From positions 1 through 64,000 of the forward strand of contig NZ_QOCF01000006.1 in the NCBI RefSeq assembly GCF_003318255.1: DNA of 64,000 nucleotides. Direction: 5' to 3'. The notes under the pieces are model-generated. The model worked only from the letters and a program-made list of their open reading frames with translations, searched no databases and had not been told where the DNA came from. The position numbers and the translations under genes were made by a program. This DNA comes from Ruegeria sp. A3M17. GTDB lineage: Bacteria > Pseudomonadota > Alphaproteobacteria > Rhodobacterales > Rhodobacteraceae. Positions 26,982-36,031 of the stretch are shown piece by piece (position 1 is the first letter of the stretch; every line of letters begins with the position of its first letter).

Positions 26982-28613
26982 ATGGTACAGAACAACAAGG
27001 TATTGACCGTTTCTTATGGAACCTTCTCCTGCACTTTGGAAGGATTCGACGATTCATTCGAAACGATGAAGGCAATCGCAGAATACTTCCGTGATCTTTC
27101 TGCAGATGATCGGTATTTTGGTTCTGAACCCCCACAGCCTGACGCAGAAATGCTGACCCGGATCGCACAGCGCGACGCCGCAAAACATGTAGAAGCCAGC
27201 CAGAGCGATTCCGGCCTGTTGCTGCGTGCGACCCAGCAGGCAGCTAAGCCAACCCCTGCTGAGGTCCCAACCGTTGCGCAAGCAGACCCCCAAGTGATGA
27301 GCCCCAGTGCCACCCCCCCTGCCCAGGGGGCCGAGTCGTTCTTTGCTGATGCCGAGCCGGTTGAAAGCGCGCCTGCCCCGGCTGCGGACAGCATTGCCGC
27401 CAAACTGCAGCGCATTCGCGCCGTCGTTTCGCATTCAGAAGAAAACTCGGTGATTTATACAGAAGACGAGGACACAAGCCTGGGTAATCAGCCAGCTGCC
27501 CCGATGGATGCGGTCGCCGCCGCGTTTGAGATGGGTTCGCTCGATTCGTCGGACCTTACCGAAACGGGCAAGCCCGAGGCAGCCGTTGAACCGATGGCAC
27601 CGGCTTTTGAGGCGGAAGAATTCGAGGATACCCCTGCCGTGACAGAGCCAGTGGCAGAAGCCGAAACAACGGAAGAACCGGTAGAACCCGTGCAGCCATT
27701 CTCGATGCAGCAGGACGCCGACTACGAAGACGAGAAAGAGGCGCCCACGCCCTCGGCGCTGTTCACTGATCTTGAGGAAACGGCTGAAACCGATGAGCCC
27801 GGCAATATCCTAAGCGAAGAGACCGAAGAGGATCAGATCGATGAAGCCGCGGAGACCCAAGAAGGTTATCTGACCGCCGAGGATGAGGTCAATGTTCTAA
27901 GTGAGATCTCGAAGGTCGAGGCCGCAATGGACGGTCAATCCCCGAACGAAACCGCTCTGGATCAGGATTTGTCCCGCCTGATGGACAAGGCCGACAGCCA
28001 GATGGATGACCCGGCGACCAGCACGCAGCGCGAAACCTATTCGCATCTGCGCACGGCAGTCGCCGCAACCGAAGCTGAGCGCGAGGACCGGCCCCGGCAA
28101 GAAGAGTCCGAGGAAAGCGGATATCGCGGCGATCTGACCTCGGTCGTCAGCCCGCGCCGCCCCGAGATTCAGGTCACCAGCATGCGCCCGCAGTCGGACA
28201 CCTCGTCGCCGCTGAAACTGGTTGCGGAACAGCGTGTTGACGCAGGGGAACAGGATGCCGGTCCGGTGACCCCGCGCCGCGTTACGTCCAAATCAGAAGA
28301 CGAAGCTGGCGACTCCAACGAAGAAGGCGGTTTTGCCCAGTTTGCACAGGAACAAGGCGCACAATCGCTGCCCGACCTGTTGGAGGCTGCCGCCGCTTAC
28401 CTGTCGTTCATCGAAGGTCAGGAGCAGTTCTCACGCCCGCAGCTAATGAATAAGATCCGCTCGCTCAAGCAGGACGACTTCAACCGCGAAGAAAGCCTGC
28501 GCTCGTTCGGTCAATTACTTCGGGACGGCAAGATCGAAAAAGCCGGTGGTGGTCGTTTTGCCGCCTCAACGCAGATCGGGTTCCGCCCCGATGATGAGCG
28601 CGCCGCAGGCTGA
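26982..28613 (+). CDS. Conserved acidic protein of unknown function (two small conserved ends, long disordered centre)
   Basis: 543 aa from the ATG at 26982 (MVQNNKV), after AGAGGACG. Residues 1-50 look folded and specific (LTVSYGTFSCTLEGFDDSFETMK is split by no gap). Residues about 75-430 are low complexity, very acidic and rich in Glu, Ala, Pro and Thr. A C-terminal part (about 455-540) again looks folded, with LPDLLEAAAAYLSFIEGQ and RPQLMNKIRSLKQDDFNREE. Such proteins are sometimes labelled CheA-like in roseobacters, but I see no histidine kinase motif. No membrane segment is present. A strong terminator follows. Confidence 0.75.
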   Translation: MVQNNKVLTVSYGTFSCTLEGFDDSFETMKAIAEYFRDLSADDRYFGSEPPQPDAEMLTRIAQRDAAKHVEASQSDSGLLLRATQQAAKPTPAEVPTVAQADPQVMSPSATPPAQGAESFFADAEPVESAPAPAADSIAAKLQRIRAVVSHSEENSVIYTEDEDTSLGNQPAAPMDAVAAAFEMGSLDSSDLTETGKPEAAVEPMAPAFEAEEFEDTPAVTEPVAEAETTEEPVEPVQPFSMQQDADYEDEKEAPTPSALFTDLEETAETDEPGNILSEETEEDQIDEAAETQEGYLTAEDEVNVLSEISKVEAAMDGQSPNETALDQDLSRLMDKADSQMDDPATSTQRETYSHLRTAVAATEAEREDRPRQEESEESGYRGDLTSVVSPRRPEIQVTSMRPQSDTSSPLKLVAEQRVDAGEQDAGPVTPRRVTSKSEDEAGDSNEEGGFAQFAQEQGAQSLPDLLEAAAAYLSFIEGQEQFSRPQLMNKIRSLKQDDFNREESLRSFGQLLRDGKIEKAGGGRFAASTQIGFRPDDERAAG

Positions 28614-28633
28614 ACTTAAAAAATCAAAAGAAT

Positions 28634-28667
28634 AATGGGCCGATGCTATCATCGGCCCATTTTTTTG
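28634..28667 (+). terminator. Intrinsic terminator
   Basis: ATGGGCCGATG pairs with CATCGGCCCAT around a short loop, followed by seven T residues. It ends the acidic-protein transcript 20 bp after its stop. DUF2842 on the other strand ends about 20 bp further on. Confidence 0.9.
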
Positions 28668-28688
28668 TACGGAAAAAGAAGCGCCTTC

Positions 28689-28931
28689 TCAGTCTTGCGA
28701 CTGATCCGGGTCTGCTTGCCCAACGCCTTTGAACACGAACTTGAAGGGCAAGGCCCACACGATGCCCAGACCGACATAGACCAGCAGCTCAAGCCAGATC
28801 GGCGGGCGATCAAGCCAGTTCACAACCGTCACCACGGCCACGATATAAAGCGGCAACCCAATCAGCAAAAGCGCCAGAGACCAGCGGCGGCGCGCCTTAT
28901 AGCTGAGGCCTTGTTTCTGTTTCTCGGCCAT
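28689..28931 (-). CDS. DUF2842 small membrane protein
   Basis: 80 aa with two hydrophobic helices (about 17-39 and 45-66) and a charged N-terminus with an R-R-R-W segment. The pattern fits DUF2842, a family common in alphaproteobacteria and without known function. Its start shares one base with the purA stop (28931), so it is probably co-translated with purA. Confidence 0.85.
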   Translation of the reverse strand: MAEKQKQGLSYKARRRWSLALLLIGLPLYIVAVVTVVNWLDRPPIWLELLVYVGLGIVWALPFKFVFKGVGQADPDQSQD

Positions 28932-30226
28932 CAGTCTGCAAACGGGTCTGTCACCAGTATGGTGTCATCCCGCTCCGGACTGGTGGACAAAAGGGCGACG
29001 GGACAATCAATCAGCTCTTCGACCCGGCGCACGTATTTGATTGCATTAGCCGGCAGATCCGCCCAGCTGCGCGCGCCTTCCGTGGACTCGCTCCAACCCG
29101 GCATCTCTTCGTATATCGGCTTGCAACGCGCCTGTTGATCGGCGGCAGTCGGAAGATAGTCCAGACGTTCGCCGCCCAACTCATAGCCAACGCAGATTTT
29201 CAGGGTTTCGAATCCGTCCAGAACATCCAGTTTGGTCAGCGAGATACCGTTCACACCGCTGGTCGCGCATGTCTGGCGCACCAGGCAGGCATCGAACCAT
29301 CCACAACGACGTTTGCGGCCTGTGGTCGTCCCGAACTCGTGCCCACGCTCACCAAGGCGCTGACCATCATCGTCTTCCAGCTCTGTCGGGAACGGGCCTT
29401 CACCGACGCGGGTTGTATAGGCTTTCACAATGCCCAGAACGAAATCAATCGAGCCCGGACCGATGCCCACACCCGTCGCAGCCTGACCAGCGATGACGTT
29501 GGACGATGTCACGAATGGATATGTTCCGAAATCAATGTCCAGCAGCGCGCCCTGTGCGCCCTCGAACAGGATGCGTTTGCCGGCCTTGCGCTTTTCGTTC
29601 AGCACTTTCCAGACCGGAGCGGCGAACGGCAGGATTTGCGACGCGATCTCTTTCAGCTGAGCGATCAGCGCATCGCGATCAACTGGCTCGATCCCCAGTC
29701 CTTTGCGCAGCGGATCATGATGCTGCAGCGCGCGGTCGACACGTGCCTCGAGCGTCGCCTCATCTGCCAAATCAGCGACACGGACAGAGCGACGACCAAC
29801 CTTGTCTTCGTAGGCCGGGCCGATGCCCCGCCCGGTTGTCCCGATCTTGGTGCCTTTGCTCGCGGCCTCTTCCCGCGCACGATCCAACTCACCGTGGATC
29901 GGCAAAATCAAAGGTGTGTTTTCGGCAATCATCAGTGTCTCAGGCGAAATATCAACGCCCTGTGCCTGGATGGTTCCGATCTCTTTAAACAGATGCCATG
30001 GGTCCAGAACGACCCCATTGCCGATGACGCTGAGCTTTCCTCCGCGCACAACACCAGACGGCAGCGCGTGCAGCTTGTAGACCTCACCATCGATGACCAG
30101 CGTATGACCGGCGTTATGGCCACCCTGAAAACGTGCAATCACGTCTGCCCGCTCGCTAAGCCAGTCGACGATCTTGCCTTTTCCTTCGTCACCCCACTGG
30201 GCGCCGACAACAACCACGTTGGCCAT
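28931..30226 (-). CDS. purA: Adenylosuccinate synthase
   Basis: 431 aa making adenylosuccinate from IMP, aspartate and GTP. The N-terminus [18 protein letters not shown] is the nucleotide-binding loop. Other signatures are [22 protein letters not shown] and the downstream [14 protein letters not shown]. Length is standard. It is followed directly by DUF2842; repeat copy C and the nitrile hydratase operon lie upstream. Confidence 0.97.
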   Translation of the reverse strand: MANVVVVGAQWGDEGKGKIVDWLSERADVIARFQGGHNAGHTLVIDGEVYKLHALPSGVVRGGKLSVIGNGVVLDPWHLFKEIGTIQAQGVDISPETLMIAENTPLILPIHGELDRAREEAASKGTKIGTTGRGIGPAYEDKVGRRSVRVADLADEATLEARVDRALQHHDPLRKGLGIEPVDRDALIAQLKEIASQILPFAAPVWKVLNEKRKAGKRILFEGAQGALLDIDFGTYPFVTSSNVIAGQAATGVGIGPGSIDFVLGIVKAYTTRVGEGPFPTELEDDDGQRLGERGHEFGTTTGRKRRCGWFDACLVRQTCATSGVNGISLTKLDVLDGFETLKICVGYELGGERLDYLPTAADQQARCKPIYEEMPGWSESTEGARSWADLPANAIKYVRRVEELIDCPVALLSTSPERDDTILVTDPFAD

Positions 30227-30368
30227 ATCCGGTCCTTTTGCGCTGAGTTATTAAACTTGGCTCGTATAGCGGGGGGAAAGCGACAGGGAAACCGGTAATT
30301 CGACGCATGCAGGGATCATGTTGCGCACGATGTCTCCGGCGGGGAATTATTTGGCCAGATGAAGAAAC

Positions 30369-30443
30369 GGATCCCCTGCTCCATCTGGCTAAAAATATCC
30401 CCGGGGGAGTCGCCCGGCACGGGCGGCGGGGGCAGAGCCCCCT
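30369..30443 (+). repeat. Interspersed GC-rich repeat, copy C, with an inverted arm
   Basis: GATCCCCTGCTCC, then ATCTGGCTAAAAATATCC, then CGGGGG, ending in the hairpin GGGGGC-AGA-GCCCCC. Upstream, 30345-30365 (AATTATTTGGCCAGATGAAG) is the inverse of the ATCTGGC-AAAAAT segment, so this copy forms a larger palindrome. Its end touches the nthE stop codon. Confidence 0.75.
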
Positions 30444-30777
30444 ATCCCTTGGTCAGTCGCACGGGCTGGCCGTGGGGCGTCGTCAGATAGGCTTCTTCCC
30501 ACTTGTCGCGCAAATGGCTGATATCACCTGTTGCTGTGGACCCCTGTTCGGTCAACAGGGCCTCGAGCGTTTCCAGCCACGCGGTAAAATAATCGTCCCC
30601 GCCATTCAGTTCACGATCCAAACCGTTCCGTTTCAAAGTGGCTGAGAAGCGCGCAGCCCAATCCGGCCAATCGAACAGTCCGGCCTCGTTCAGCGCGACC
30701 GTCACGGCAAAGACCTGCGCGTGCCATGGTTCGGCAAAAACAGGTTCTGGTGCCGTATGCCTAGGGCATTCACTCAT
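30442..30777 (-). CDS. Nitrile hydratase accessory protein (P14K/activator type)
   Basis: 111 aa. PVFAEPWHAQVFAVTVALNE closely resembles part of the beta subunit upstream ([17 protein letters not shown]), as expected for accessory proteins that share ancestry with the beta N-terminus. In characterised cobalt enzymes such a protein delivers the metal to the alpha subunit by subunit exchange. The start overlaps the beta-subunit stop by 4 bases, so it is the third gene of the operon. Confidence 0.85.
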   Translation of the reverse strand: MSECPRHTAPEPVFAEPWHAQVFAVTVALNEAGLFDWPDWAARFSATLKRNGLDRELNGGDDYFTAWLETLEALLTEQGSTATGDISHLRDKWEEAYLTTPHGQPVRLTKG

Positions 30778-31451
30778 GCGGGTTCCAAATAACTTTGCCA
30801 GAGATCCAGAACCACTTCATCCTGCGGGTGTTCAGGGCTCGCCCAAAGTTCGGATGCCGGGAAGACCACGGCGTACAGCGGTTCGGGGGCATCGCCCAAC
30901 TTATGGGCACTGGAGTCTGGCAGCACATGCGTTCCATGCACCATAAGAACACGACCCTTCGCCCCGGTGGCGTACATAGGCAAGCGGGTATGCCCGCCAT
31001 CGACGAGGCGGTTTGCGGACTGACGGGCGGTCACAACCTCTTGCCCCGGTTTAAATTCTACCGGCACGTTCGAGGGCCGATCCGCAGGACCACCACTGGC
31101 CAGCACACCAGCAACCGCTTCGGCCTTCATCTTACGGCCCGCCAGCGGGTGTTCTTCTTTGTCTGCCTCGCCACGTAGGTCTTCCTCGGTCAGCACGCCG
31201 CTTTCGACAAGCAGGTCCGTCAGGGCTGAAATCCATTTCTCATAATAAGAAAATCGCGTGTAATCCTTGGGCGAGAGCCTCTCGCGTGCGTGACGTGAGA
31301 TATCAATATTCCATTGCCCCAGCGATCCAGCAGCCAGCGTGACGGCCAATGCCCGTGCATGCCAGTCTTCGGCAAAAACCGGGGCATCATCGGGTTCAAG
31401 ACGCACAGCTCCATCGCCAAACCGCCCCCCCATATCGTGAACTCTGGTCAT
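30774..31451 (-). CDS. nthB: Nitrile hydratase beta subunit
   Basis: 225 aa. The N-terminal [16 protein letters not shown] and the following [19 protein letters not shown] are typical beta-subunit sequence. The C-terminal half forms the SH3-like domain with [16 protein letters not shown] and the AELW-like [10 protein letters not shown]. With alpha it hydrates nitriles to amides in the cytoplasm. It overlaps nthA and the accessory gene by 4 bases on either side. Confidence 0.93.
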   Translation of the reverse strand: MTRVHDMGGRFGDGAVRLEPDDAPVFAEDWHARALAVTLAAGSLGQWNIDISRHARERLSPKDYTRFSYYEKWISALTDLLVESGVLTEEDLRGEADKEEHPLAGRKMKAEAVAGVLASGGPADRPSNVPVEFKPGQEVVTARQSANRLVDGGHTRLPMYATGAKGRVLMVHGTHVLPDSSAHKLGDAPEPLYAVVFPASELWASPEHPQDEVVLDLWQSYLEPA

Positions 31452-32062
31452 GACGGCACCTTTGGCAGGCCGGTTCCGATCATGCTGTCGCGCGTGACAA
31501 GCGCCGCCAATTCGTCTTCGGTTAAGCCGTCCGTGCCTGAAGGCCGCATCGGCAGCACAAGGTACCGCACCTCAGCTGTCGAATCCCAAACACGAACCGA
31601 GGACGTCTCGGGCAGGGTCACCCCGAACTCAGCCAGGACCTTGCGCGGCTCACGCACAGCCCGCGCCCGATAGGCATCGGATTTATACCAACCCGGCGGA
31701 ATACCCAGCAGCGGCCACGGGTAACAACTGCACAGGGTGCACACGACCATGTTGTGCTGTTCGGGCGTGTTTGCGACGACAACCATGTGTTCGCCCTGAC
31801 GCCCGTAATAACCCAGATCGGCGACAACCGACGTGGCATCTTTCAGCAACGCGGCTTTGAAGTCCGGGTCGGTCCAGGCTTTGGCAACAACCCGCGCGCC
31901 GTTCTGCGGGCCGATCTTATTCTGATAGGTATCAATAATTTCATCTAGCGCCGCCGGATCGATCAGCCCCTTGCGAGTCAGAATCGTTTCCAGCGCCTTT
32001 ACGCGCAGCGCAGGATCAGGGGGCAAAAGGGCGTGCGGGTGGTCGTGATCATCATGTGGCAT
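31448..32062 (-). CDS. nthA: Nitrile hydratase alpha subunit, predicted cobalt type
   Basis: 204 aa. The metal site is C108-T-L-C111-S-C113 in a [12 protein letters not shown] context. Thr in the second position is the usual mark of cobalt enzymes, while iron enzymes have Ser. The cysteines at 111 and 113 would be oxidised to sulfinic and sulfenic acid. The N-terminus is His/Asp-rich ([10 protein letters not shown]), which might help metal capture. It is the first gene of a three-gene operon. An aldoxime dehydratase or amidase gene, often adjacent, is absent here. Confidence 0.94.
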   Translation of the reverse strand: MPHDDHDHPHALLPPDPALRVKALETILTRKGLIDPAALDEIIDTYQNKIGPQNGARVVAKAWTDPDFKAALLKDATSVVADLGYYGRQGEHMVVVANTPEQHNMVVCTLCSCYPWPLLGIPPGWYKSDAYRARAVREPRKVLAEFGVTLPETSSVRVWDSTAEVRYLVLPMRPSGTDGLTEDELAALVTRDSMIGTGLPKVPS

Positions 32063-32212
32063 GGCCGCAGCCTGCGCGAGGTGCGGCCATGCTGTCCAGT
32101 CCCTTTGCCGTGATCTGAAACATCACCGTTCTTGATGCCAACTCCTCCCTTGCCCCCGCTGGAAAACTTGCATAAGTACCACGCGATACACGCCACGCTG
32201 TACAGGAACACC

Positions 32213-32578
32213 ATGGAAAACGTCGTTCTCATTATCCACCTCCTCTTGGCTCTGGGCCTGATCGCCGTCGTTCTGATGCAGCGGTCCGAAGGCGGTGGCC
32301 TTGGCATGGGCGGCGGTGGCGGCGGTGCAATGGCTGGTCGCTCGGCGGCAACCGCTCTGGGCAAAGTGACGTGGATCTTGGCCGCTTGTTTCATCGTGAC
32401 ATCAATCACGCTGACCATTCTGGCCGCACAGAAATCCTCGGGCAGTTCGGTGATCGACCGTTTGGGCGTTCCGGCCCCGGCACCGACTGAGGAAAGCACA
32501 CCTGCGGTTCCGTCGGCTGACGATCTGCTGCCTCCGGCAGATGGCGACAACGCGCCGCTGATCCCGCAAGCCAACTGA
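32213..32578 (+). CDS. secG: Preprotein translocase subunit SecG
   Basis: 121 aa from the ATG at 32213, after CAGGAACACC; the frame extends to 32132 without SecG-like sequence. Two membrane helices (about 2-22 and 50-72) flank the Gly/Met-rich loop QRSEGGGLGMGGGG, which is the SecG signature. A Pro/Ala/Asp-rich tail follows. SecG assists SecYE translocation. pyrG follows 158 bp later. Confidence 0.93.
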   Translation: MENVVLIIHLLLALGLIAVVLMQRSEGGGLGMGGGGGGAMAGRSAATALGKVTWILAACFIVTSITLTILAAQKSSGSSVIDRLGVPAPAPTEESTPAVPSADDLLPPADGDNAPLIPQAN

Positions 32579-32736
32579 TCCACAAAACCTAGAAACCTGA
32601 AAGAGAACTGCAACAGCATCTTGCGGTTCTCTTGCGCTATTGGCGCGAATCCTTTATATGTGAAGTCCCGTGGTGCAGCGGTTTTTCGGAACCGTCGGGC
32701 AGCTGATTTTGACGTCTCACGGGAGCAGCCGAAAAC

Positions 32737-34380
32737 ATGGCGCGTTTTATTTTCATCACTGGTGGTGTGGTTTCGTCTTTGGGTAAAGGACTGGCTTCGG
32801 CGGCTTTGGGCGCGCTGTTGCAGGCCCGAGGGTATTCGGTGCGTCTGCGCAAGCTGGACCCCTATCTGAACGTTGACCCCGGCACGATGTCGCCGTTCGA
32901 GCATGGCGAAGTGTTCGTGACCGATGACGGGGCCGAAACCGACCTGGATCTTGGTCACTACGAACGTTTCACTGGAGTGGCGGCGCGCAAGACCGACTCG
33001 GTCAGTTCTGGTCGGATTTATTCCAACGTGCTCGAGAAAGAGCGCCGCGGCGACTATCTGGGCAAAACCATTCAGGTGATTCCGCACGTCACCAACGAGA
33101 TCAAAGACTTCATCTCGATCGGTGAGGATGAGGTCGATTTCATGCTGTGTGAAATTGGCGGCACCGTCGGCGATATCGAAGGCCTGCCCTTCTTTGAAGC
33201 CATCCGTCAGTTCAGCCAGGACAAGCCACGCGGCCAATGCCTGTTTATGCACTTGACCCTGCTACCCTACATCAAAGCCTCGGGCGAATTGAAAACCAAG
33301 CCTACCCAGCACTCAGTGAAAGAACTGCGCTCGATCGGTCTGGCCCCTGACATTTTGGTCTGTCGCTCCGAGGGTCCCATCCCGATCAAAGAACGCGAAA
33401 AGCTGGCGCTGTTCTGCAATGTGCGCCCTGACAGCGTGATCGCAGCACAGGATCTGTCGACCATCTATGACGCCCCGCTGGCTTATCACCGCGAAGGTAT
33501 GGATCAGGCAGTTCTGGACGCGTTCCAGATCAGCCCGGCCCCCAAGCCTGATCTGTCGAAATGGGAAGATGTCAGTGACCGTATCCACAATGCCGAAGGT
33601 GAAGTGAAAGTCGCCATTGTCGGCAAGTACACGCAACTGGAAGACGCTTATAAATCGATTGCCGAGGCCCTGACCCATGGCGGTATGGCCAACCGGGTTC
33701 GCGTCAAAGTCGAATGGGTCGATGCCGAGGTGTTTGATACCGAAGACGCAGCCCCGCATCTGGAGGGCTTCCACGCGATTCTCGTCCCCGGTGGTTTTGG
33801 CGAACGTGGCACCGAAGGTAAGATCAAGGCGGCGCAATACGCGCGCGAGCATAAGGTGCCCTATTTGGGGATCTGCCTTGGCATGCAGATGGCCGTGATC
33901 GAAGCGGCCCGCAATGCTGCTGGCATCAAGGAGGCGGGCTCGGAAGAGTTCGACCACGAATCCGGCAAGAAACGTTTTGAACCCGTTGTTTATCACCTGA
34001 AAGAATGGGTGCAGGGCAACCACAAGGTTGAACGCAAAGTGGGCGACGACAAGGGCGGCACTATGCGCCTTGGCGCATATGACGCAATGCTGACCGAGGG
34101 CTCGAAAGTGGCCGAGGTTTATGGCGGCACCAAAATCGAAGAACGCCACCGCCACCGCTATGAGGTGGATATCAAGTATCGCGACAAGCTGGAAAAGGCT
34201 GGTCTGAACTTCTCGGGCATGTCGCCCGATGGTCGTCTGCCCGAAATCGTCGAATGGTCTGACCACCCTTGGTTCATCGGCGTTCAGTACCATCCGGAAC
34301 TGAAATCCAAACCATTTGAACCGCATCCACTGTTCCGCGACTTTGTGCGCGCAGCGAAAGACACCTCTCGCCTCGTTTAA
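32737..34380 (+). CDS. pyrG: CTP synthase
   Basis: 547 aa. The amidoligase domain (about 1-267) begins [19 protein letters not shown], with [21 protein letters not shown] and [11 protein letters not shown]. The glutaminase domain (about 290-540) has the nucleophile in [10 protein letters not shown] and the His/Glu pair in [11 protein letters not shown]. It makes CTP from UTP and glutamine. GGGAGCAGCCGAAAAC precedes the ATG. Confidence 0.98.
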   Translation: MARFIFITGGVVSSLGKGLASAALGALLQARGYSVRLRKLDPYLNVDPGTMSPFEHGEVFVTDDGAETDLDLGHYERFTGVAARKTDSVSSGRIYSNVLEKERRGDYLGKTIQVIPHVTNEIKDFISIGEDEVDFMLCEIGGTVGDIEGLPFFEAIRQFSQDKPRGQCLFMHLTLLPYIKASGELKTKPTQHSVKELRSIGLAPDILVCRSEGPIPIKEREKLALFCNVRPDSVIAAQDLSTIYDAPLAYHREGMDQAVLDAFQISPAPKPDLSKWEDVSDRIHNAEGEVKVAIVGKYTQLEDAYKSIAEALTHGGMANRVRVKVEWVDAEVFDTEDAAPHLEGFHAILVPGGFGERGTEGKIKAAQYAREHKVPYLGICLGMQMAVIEAARNAAGIKEAGSEEFDHESGKKRFEPVVYHLKEWVQGNHKVERKVGDDKGGTMRLGAYDAMLTEGSKVAEVYGGTKIEERHRHRYEVDIKYRDKLEKAGLNFSGMSPDGRLPEIVEWSDHPWFIGVQYHPELKSKPFEPHPLFRDFVRAAKDTSRLV

Positions 34381-34432
34381 GAGCTATCTGTGTCGGACTG
34401 TCACCCCGCATTGTTTTGTGGGGTGTGACTTC

Positions 34433-34484
34433 CTAACTATTTGAACAAGCAGGCCCGCGTGCCGCGTAGTTAGATGCAGTTCAA
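34433..34484 (+). promoter_or_regulatory. Possible H-type pseudoknot in the bfr leader
   Basis: CTAACTA (34433-34439) pairs with TAGTTAG (34467-34473), and TTGAAC (34441-34446) pairs with GTTCAA (34479-34484). The order is 5'S1-5'S2-3'S1-3'S2, so the two stems interlock as a pseudoknot. Loops are 1, 20 and 5 nt. The second stem ends 6 nt before AGGAG, the ribosome site of bfr. The pairings are seen; that they form or regulate is inferred. Confidence 0.35.
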
Positions 34485-34502
34485 AGATTCAGGAGTATTC
34501 CG

Positions 34503-34985
34503 ATGAGCAATGCGACAACAATAATAAACCTCCAACAAGCGCTTCACATGGAAATGACAGCTGCGCATCAGTACCAGCTGCATGCGCATGTGCTGAATGA
34601 CTGGGGCTTGGACATTCTGGCCGAAAAAATGCGCGGCGAAATGCAGGAAGAATTGGGGCACTCTGATGCATATATCGAACGCATTCTTTTCCTGGGCGCT
34701 AAGCCAGAGCTTGAGCTTCAGAAAAACCCAAAGGCGGCGGACGGCCTGGAAGAGATGTTTACCGCGGACCTGAAGGATGAAATGGAAGCCATCGATTTCT
34801 ACACCCATGCCGCAGCACAGGCGGCCGAGGCCGGCGACATCGGAACCCGAACATTGTTTGAACGAATTTTGCTGGAGGAAGAAGGCCACAAAGCATGGTT
34901 GGAGACCGAGTTGTCACTTCTTAAGCGGCTAGGCGAGTCGGCGTTCAGTGCCAGGTACGTATCTGGCACTGCCGGCCAAGACTAA
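34503..34985 (+). CDS. bfr: Bacterioferritin-like protein lacking the haem-ligand methionine
   Basis: 160 aa four-helix ferritin of the Bfr type. Diiron (ferroxidase) ligands are present: E17, E50, H53, E95, E126 and H129. The haem-binding Met (Met52 of E. coli Bfr) aligns with L51 in EELGHSDAYIER, so haem coordination by the usual route is not expected. The C-terminus EEEGHKAWLETELSLL is typical. AGGAGTATTCC precedes the ATG. It stores iron or detoxifies Fe(II) and peroxide in the cytoplasm. Confidence 0.92.
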   Translation: MSNATTIINLQQALHMEMTAAHQYQLHAHVLNDWGLDILAEKMRGEMQEELGHSDAYIERILFLGAKPELELQKNPKAADGLEEMFTADLKDEMEAIDFYTHAAAQAAEAGDIGTRTLFERILLEEEGHKAWLETELSLLKRLGESAFSARYVSGTAGQD

Positions 34986-35019
34986 ATCCTCTTCAACTAA
35001 TCTCACCATGTCGCAAAAT

Positions 35020-35050
35020 TCGGGCCAACAAATGTTGGCCCATTTTCTTT
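35020..35050 (+). terminator. Terminator after bfr
   Basis: CGGGCCAACA pairs with TGTTGGCCC around a tight AAA loop, followed by ATTTTCTTT. It lies about 35 bp after the bfr stop. Confidence 0.75.
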
Positions 35051-35145
35051 CGTCACCGCAAAGTGACGGCCTGCGGCCAAAAAACACTACTCGGGCACAG
35101 TTCCAAGTGGTTACTGTTGGGTAAATGATGACAGGAGAGGCCCAA

Positions 35146-35922
35146 ATGACCGATCAAATCCAAAACGCAGAAACCTTTGCGGCCCTGCACAAAAAGGGCG
35201 ATCCGGTCATCCTTTTTAACATCTGGGACGCTGGCAGCGCCGGTGCCGTGCGGGATGCAGGTGCCATGGCATTGGCGACCGGCAGCGCACCCGTTGCAAT
35301 GGCGCAGGGGTTTGGCGACGGCCAGAACATCCCGCTGGATGTCGCCTTGGACAACGTCGGCCGAATCGTCAGCGCCGTAGACCTTCCTGTCTCATTGGAT
35401 TTCGAGGGGGCCTATGCCGAGGACGCAGTAGTGATCATCGCCAATGTCCAAAGCGCGCTTGAGACGGGTGTCGTCGGATTCAACTTCGAAGACCAGATTG
35501 TCGGCACCAAAGACCTGTACGACATCGAAACCCAGGCGGCCCGCGTTAGCGCAATGCGCGAAGGGTGTGACGTCGCCGGCGTCCCCGCCTTTATCAACGC
35601 AAGAACGGACATCTTCCTGAAGGCTGCGCCGGAAACGCATGACGAGGCAATGCTGGACGATGCCATGGCCCGTGCCAAAGCCTTTGCCGACGCAGGGGCC
35701 AACGGGTTTTTCGCACCCGGCCTTAAGGATGAGGGTATGATCGCCCGGCTCTGTGATTCGACTGATTTGCCGGTGAACATCATCGCCCTGCCCGGCACCC
35801 CGGATACTGCGACGCTTGCGTCGCTGGGCGTCGCACGGATCAGCTATGGGCCGGTGCCGTACAGGAAGATGCTGGGCTGGTTGCAGGAACAGGCAAAACA
35901 GGCGCTGCAACCCGGCACATAG
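35146..35922 (+). CDS. Isocitrate lyase/PEP mutase superfamily enzyme
   Basis: 258 aa from the ATG at 35146, after ACAGGAGAGGCCCAA; an ATG at 35125 is less likely. It is a TIM barrel of the PEP mutase/isocitrate lyase superfamily: NIWDAGSAG at the start, SLDFEGAYAE, VGFNFEDQI with the metal-binding acidic residues, and FINARTDIFL. The isocitrate lyase KKCGH motif is absent, so it is closer to small carboxyphosphonoenolpyruvate mutase or oxaloacetate decarboxylase-like members. The substrate is unknown. Confidence 0.82.
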   Translation: MTDQIQNAETFAALHKKGDPVILFNIWDAGSAGAVRDAGAMALATGSAPVAMAQGFGDGQNIPLDVALDNVGRIVSAVDLPVSLDFEGAYAEDAVVIIANVQSALETGVVGFNFEDQIVGTKDLYDIETQAARVSAMREGCDVAGVPAFINARTDIFLKAAPETHDEAMLDDAMARAKAFADAGANGFFAPGLKDEGMIARLCDSTDLPVNIIALPGTPDTATLASLGVARISYGPVPYRKMLGWLQEQAKQALQPGT

Positions 35923-36031
35923 CGGCGGGTAGATACCGATACAAGCGGATACCGGCAAAGTTGTTACCATTCACGGCTATGACGGGTAGTCAGCGCTTGG
36001 CGGGCCACAAAATATGGAATAACCTCACAGC

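Noticed and set aside
32132..32212. N-terminal extension of secG and the long minus-strand frame 31999-33252
   Set aside because: The extension is not SecG-like and the ATG at 32213 has its own ribosome site; the minus frame is antisense to secG and pyrG.
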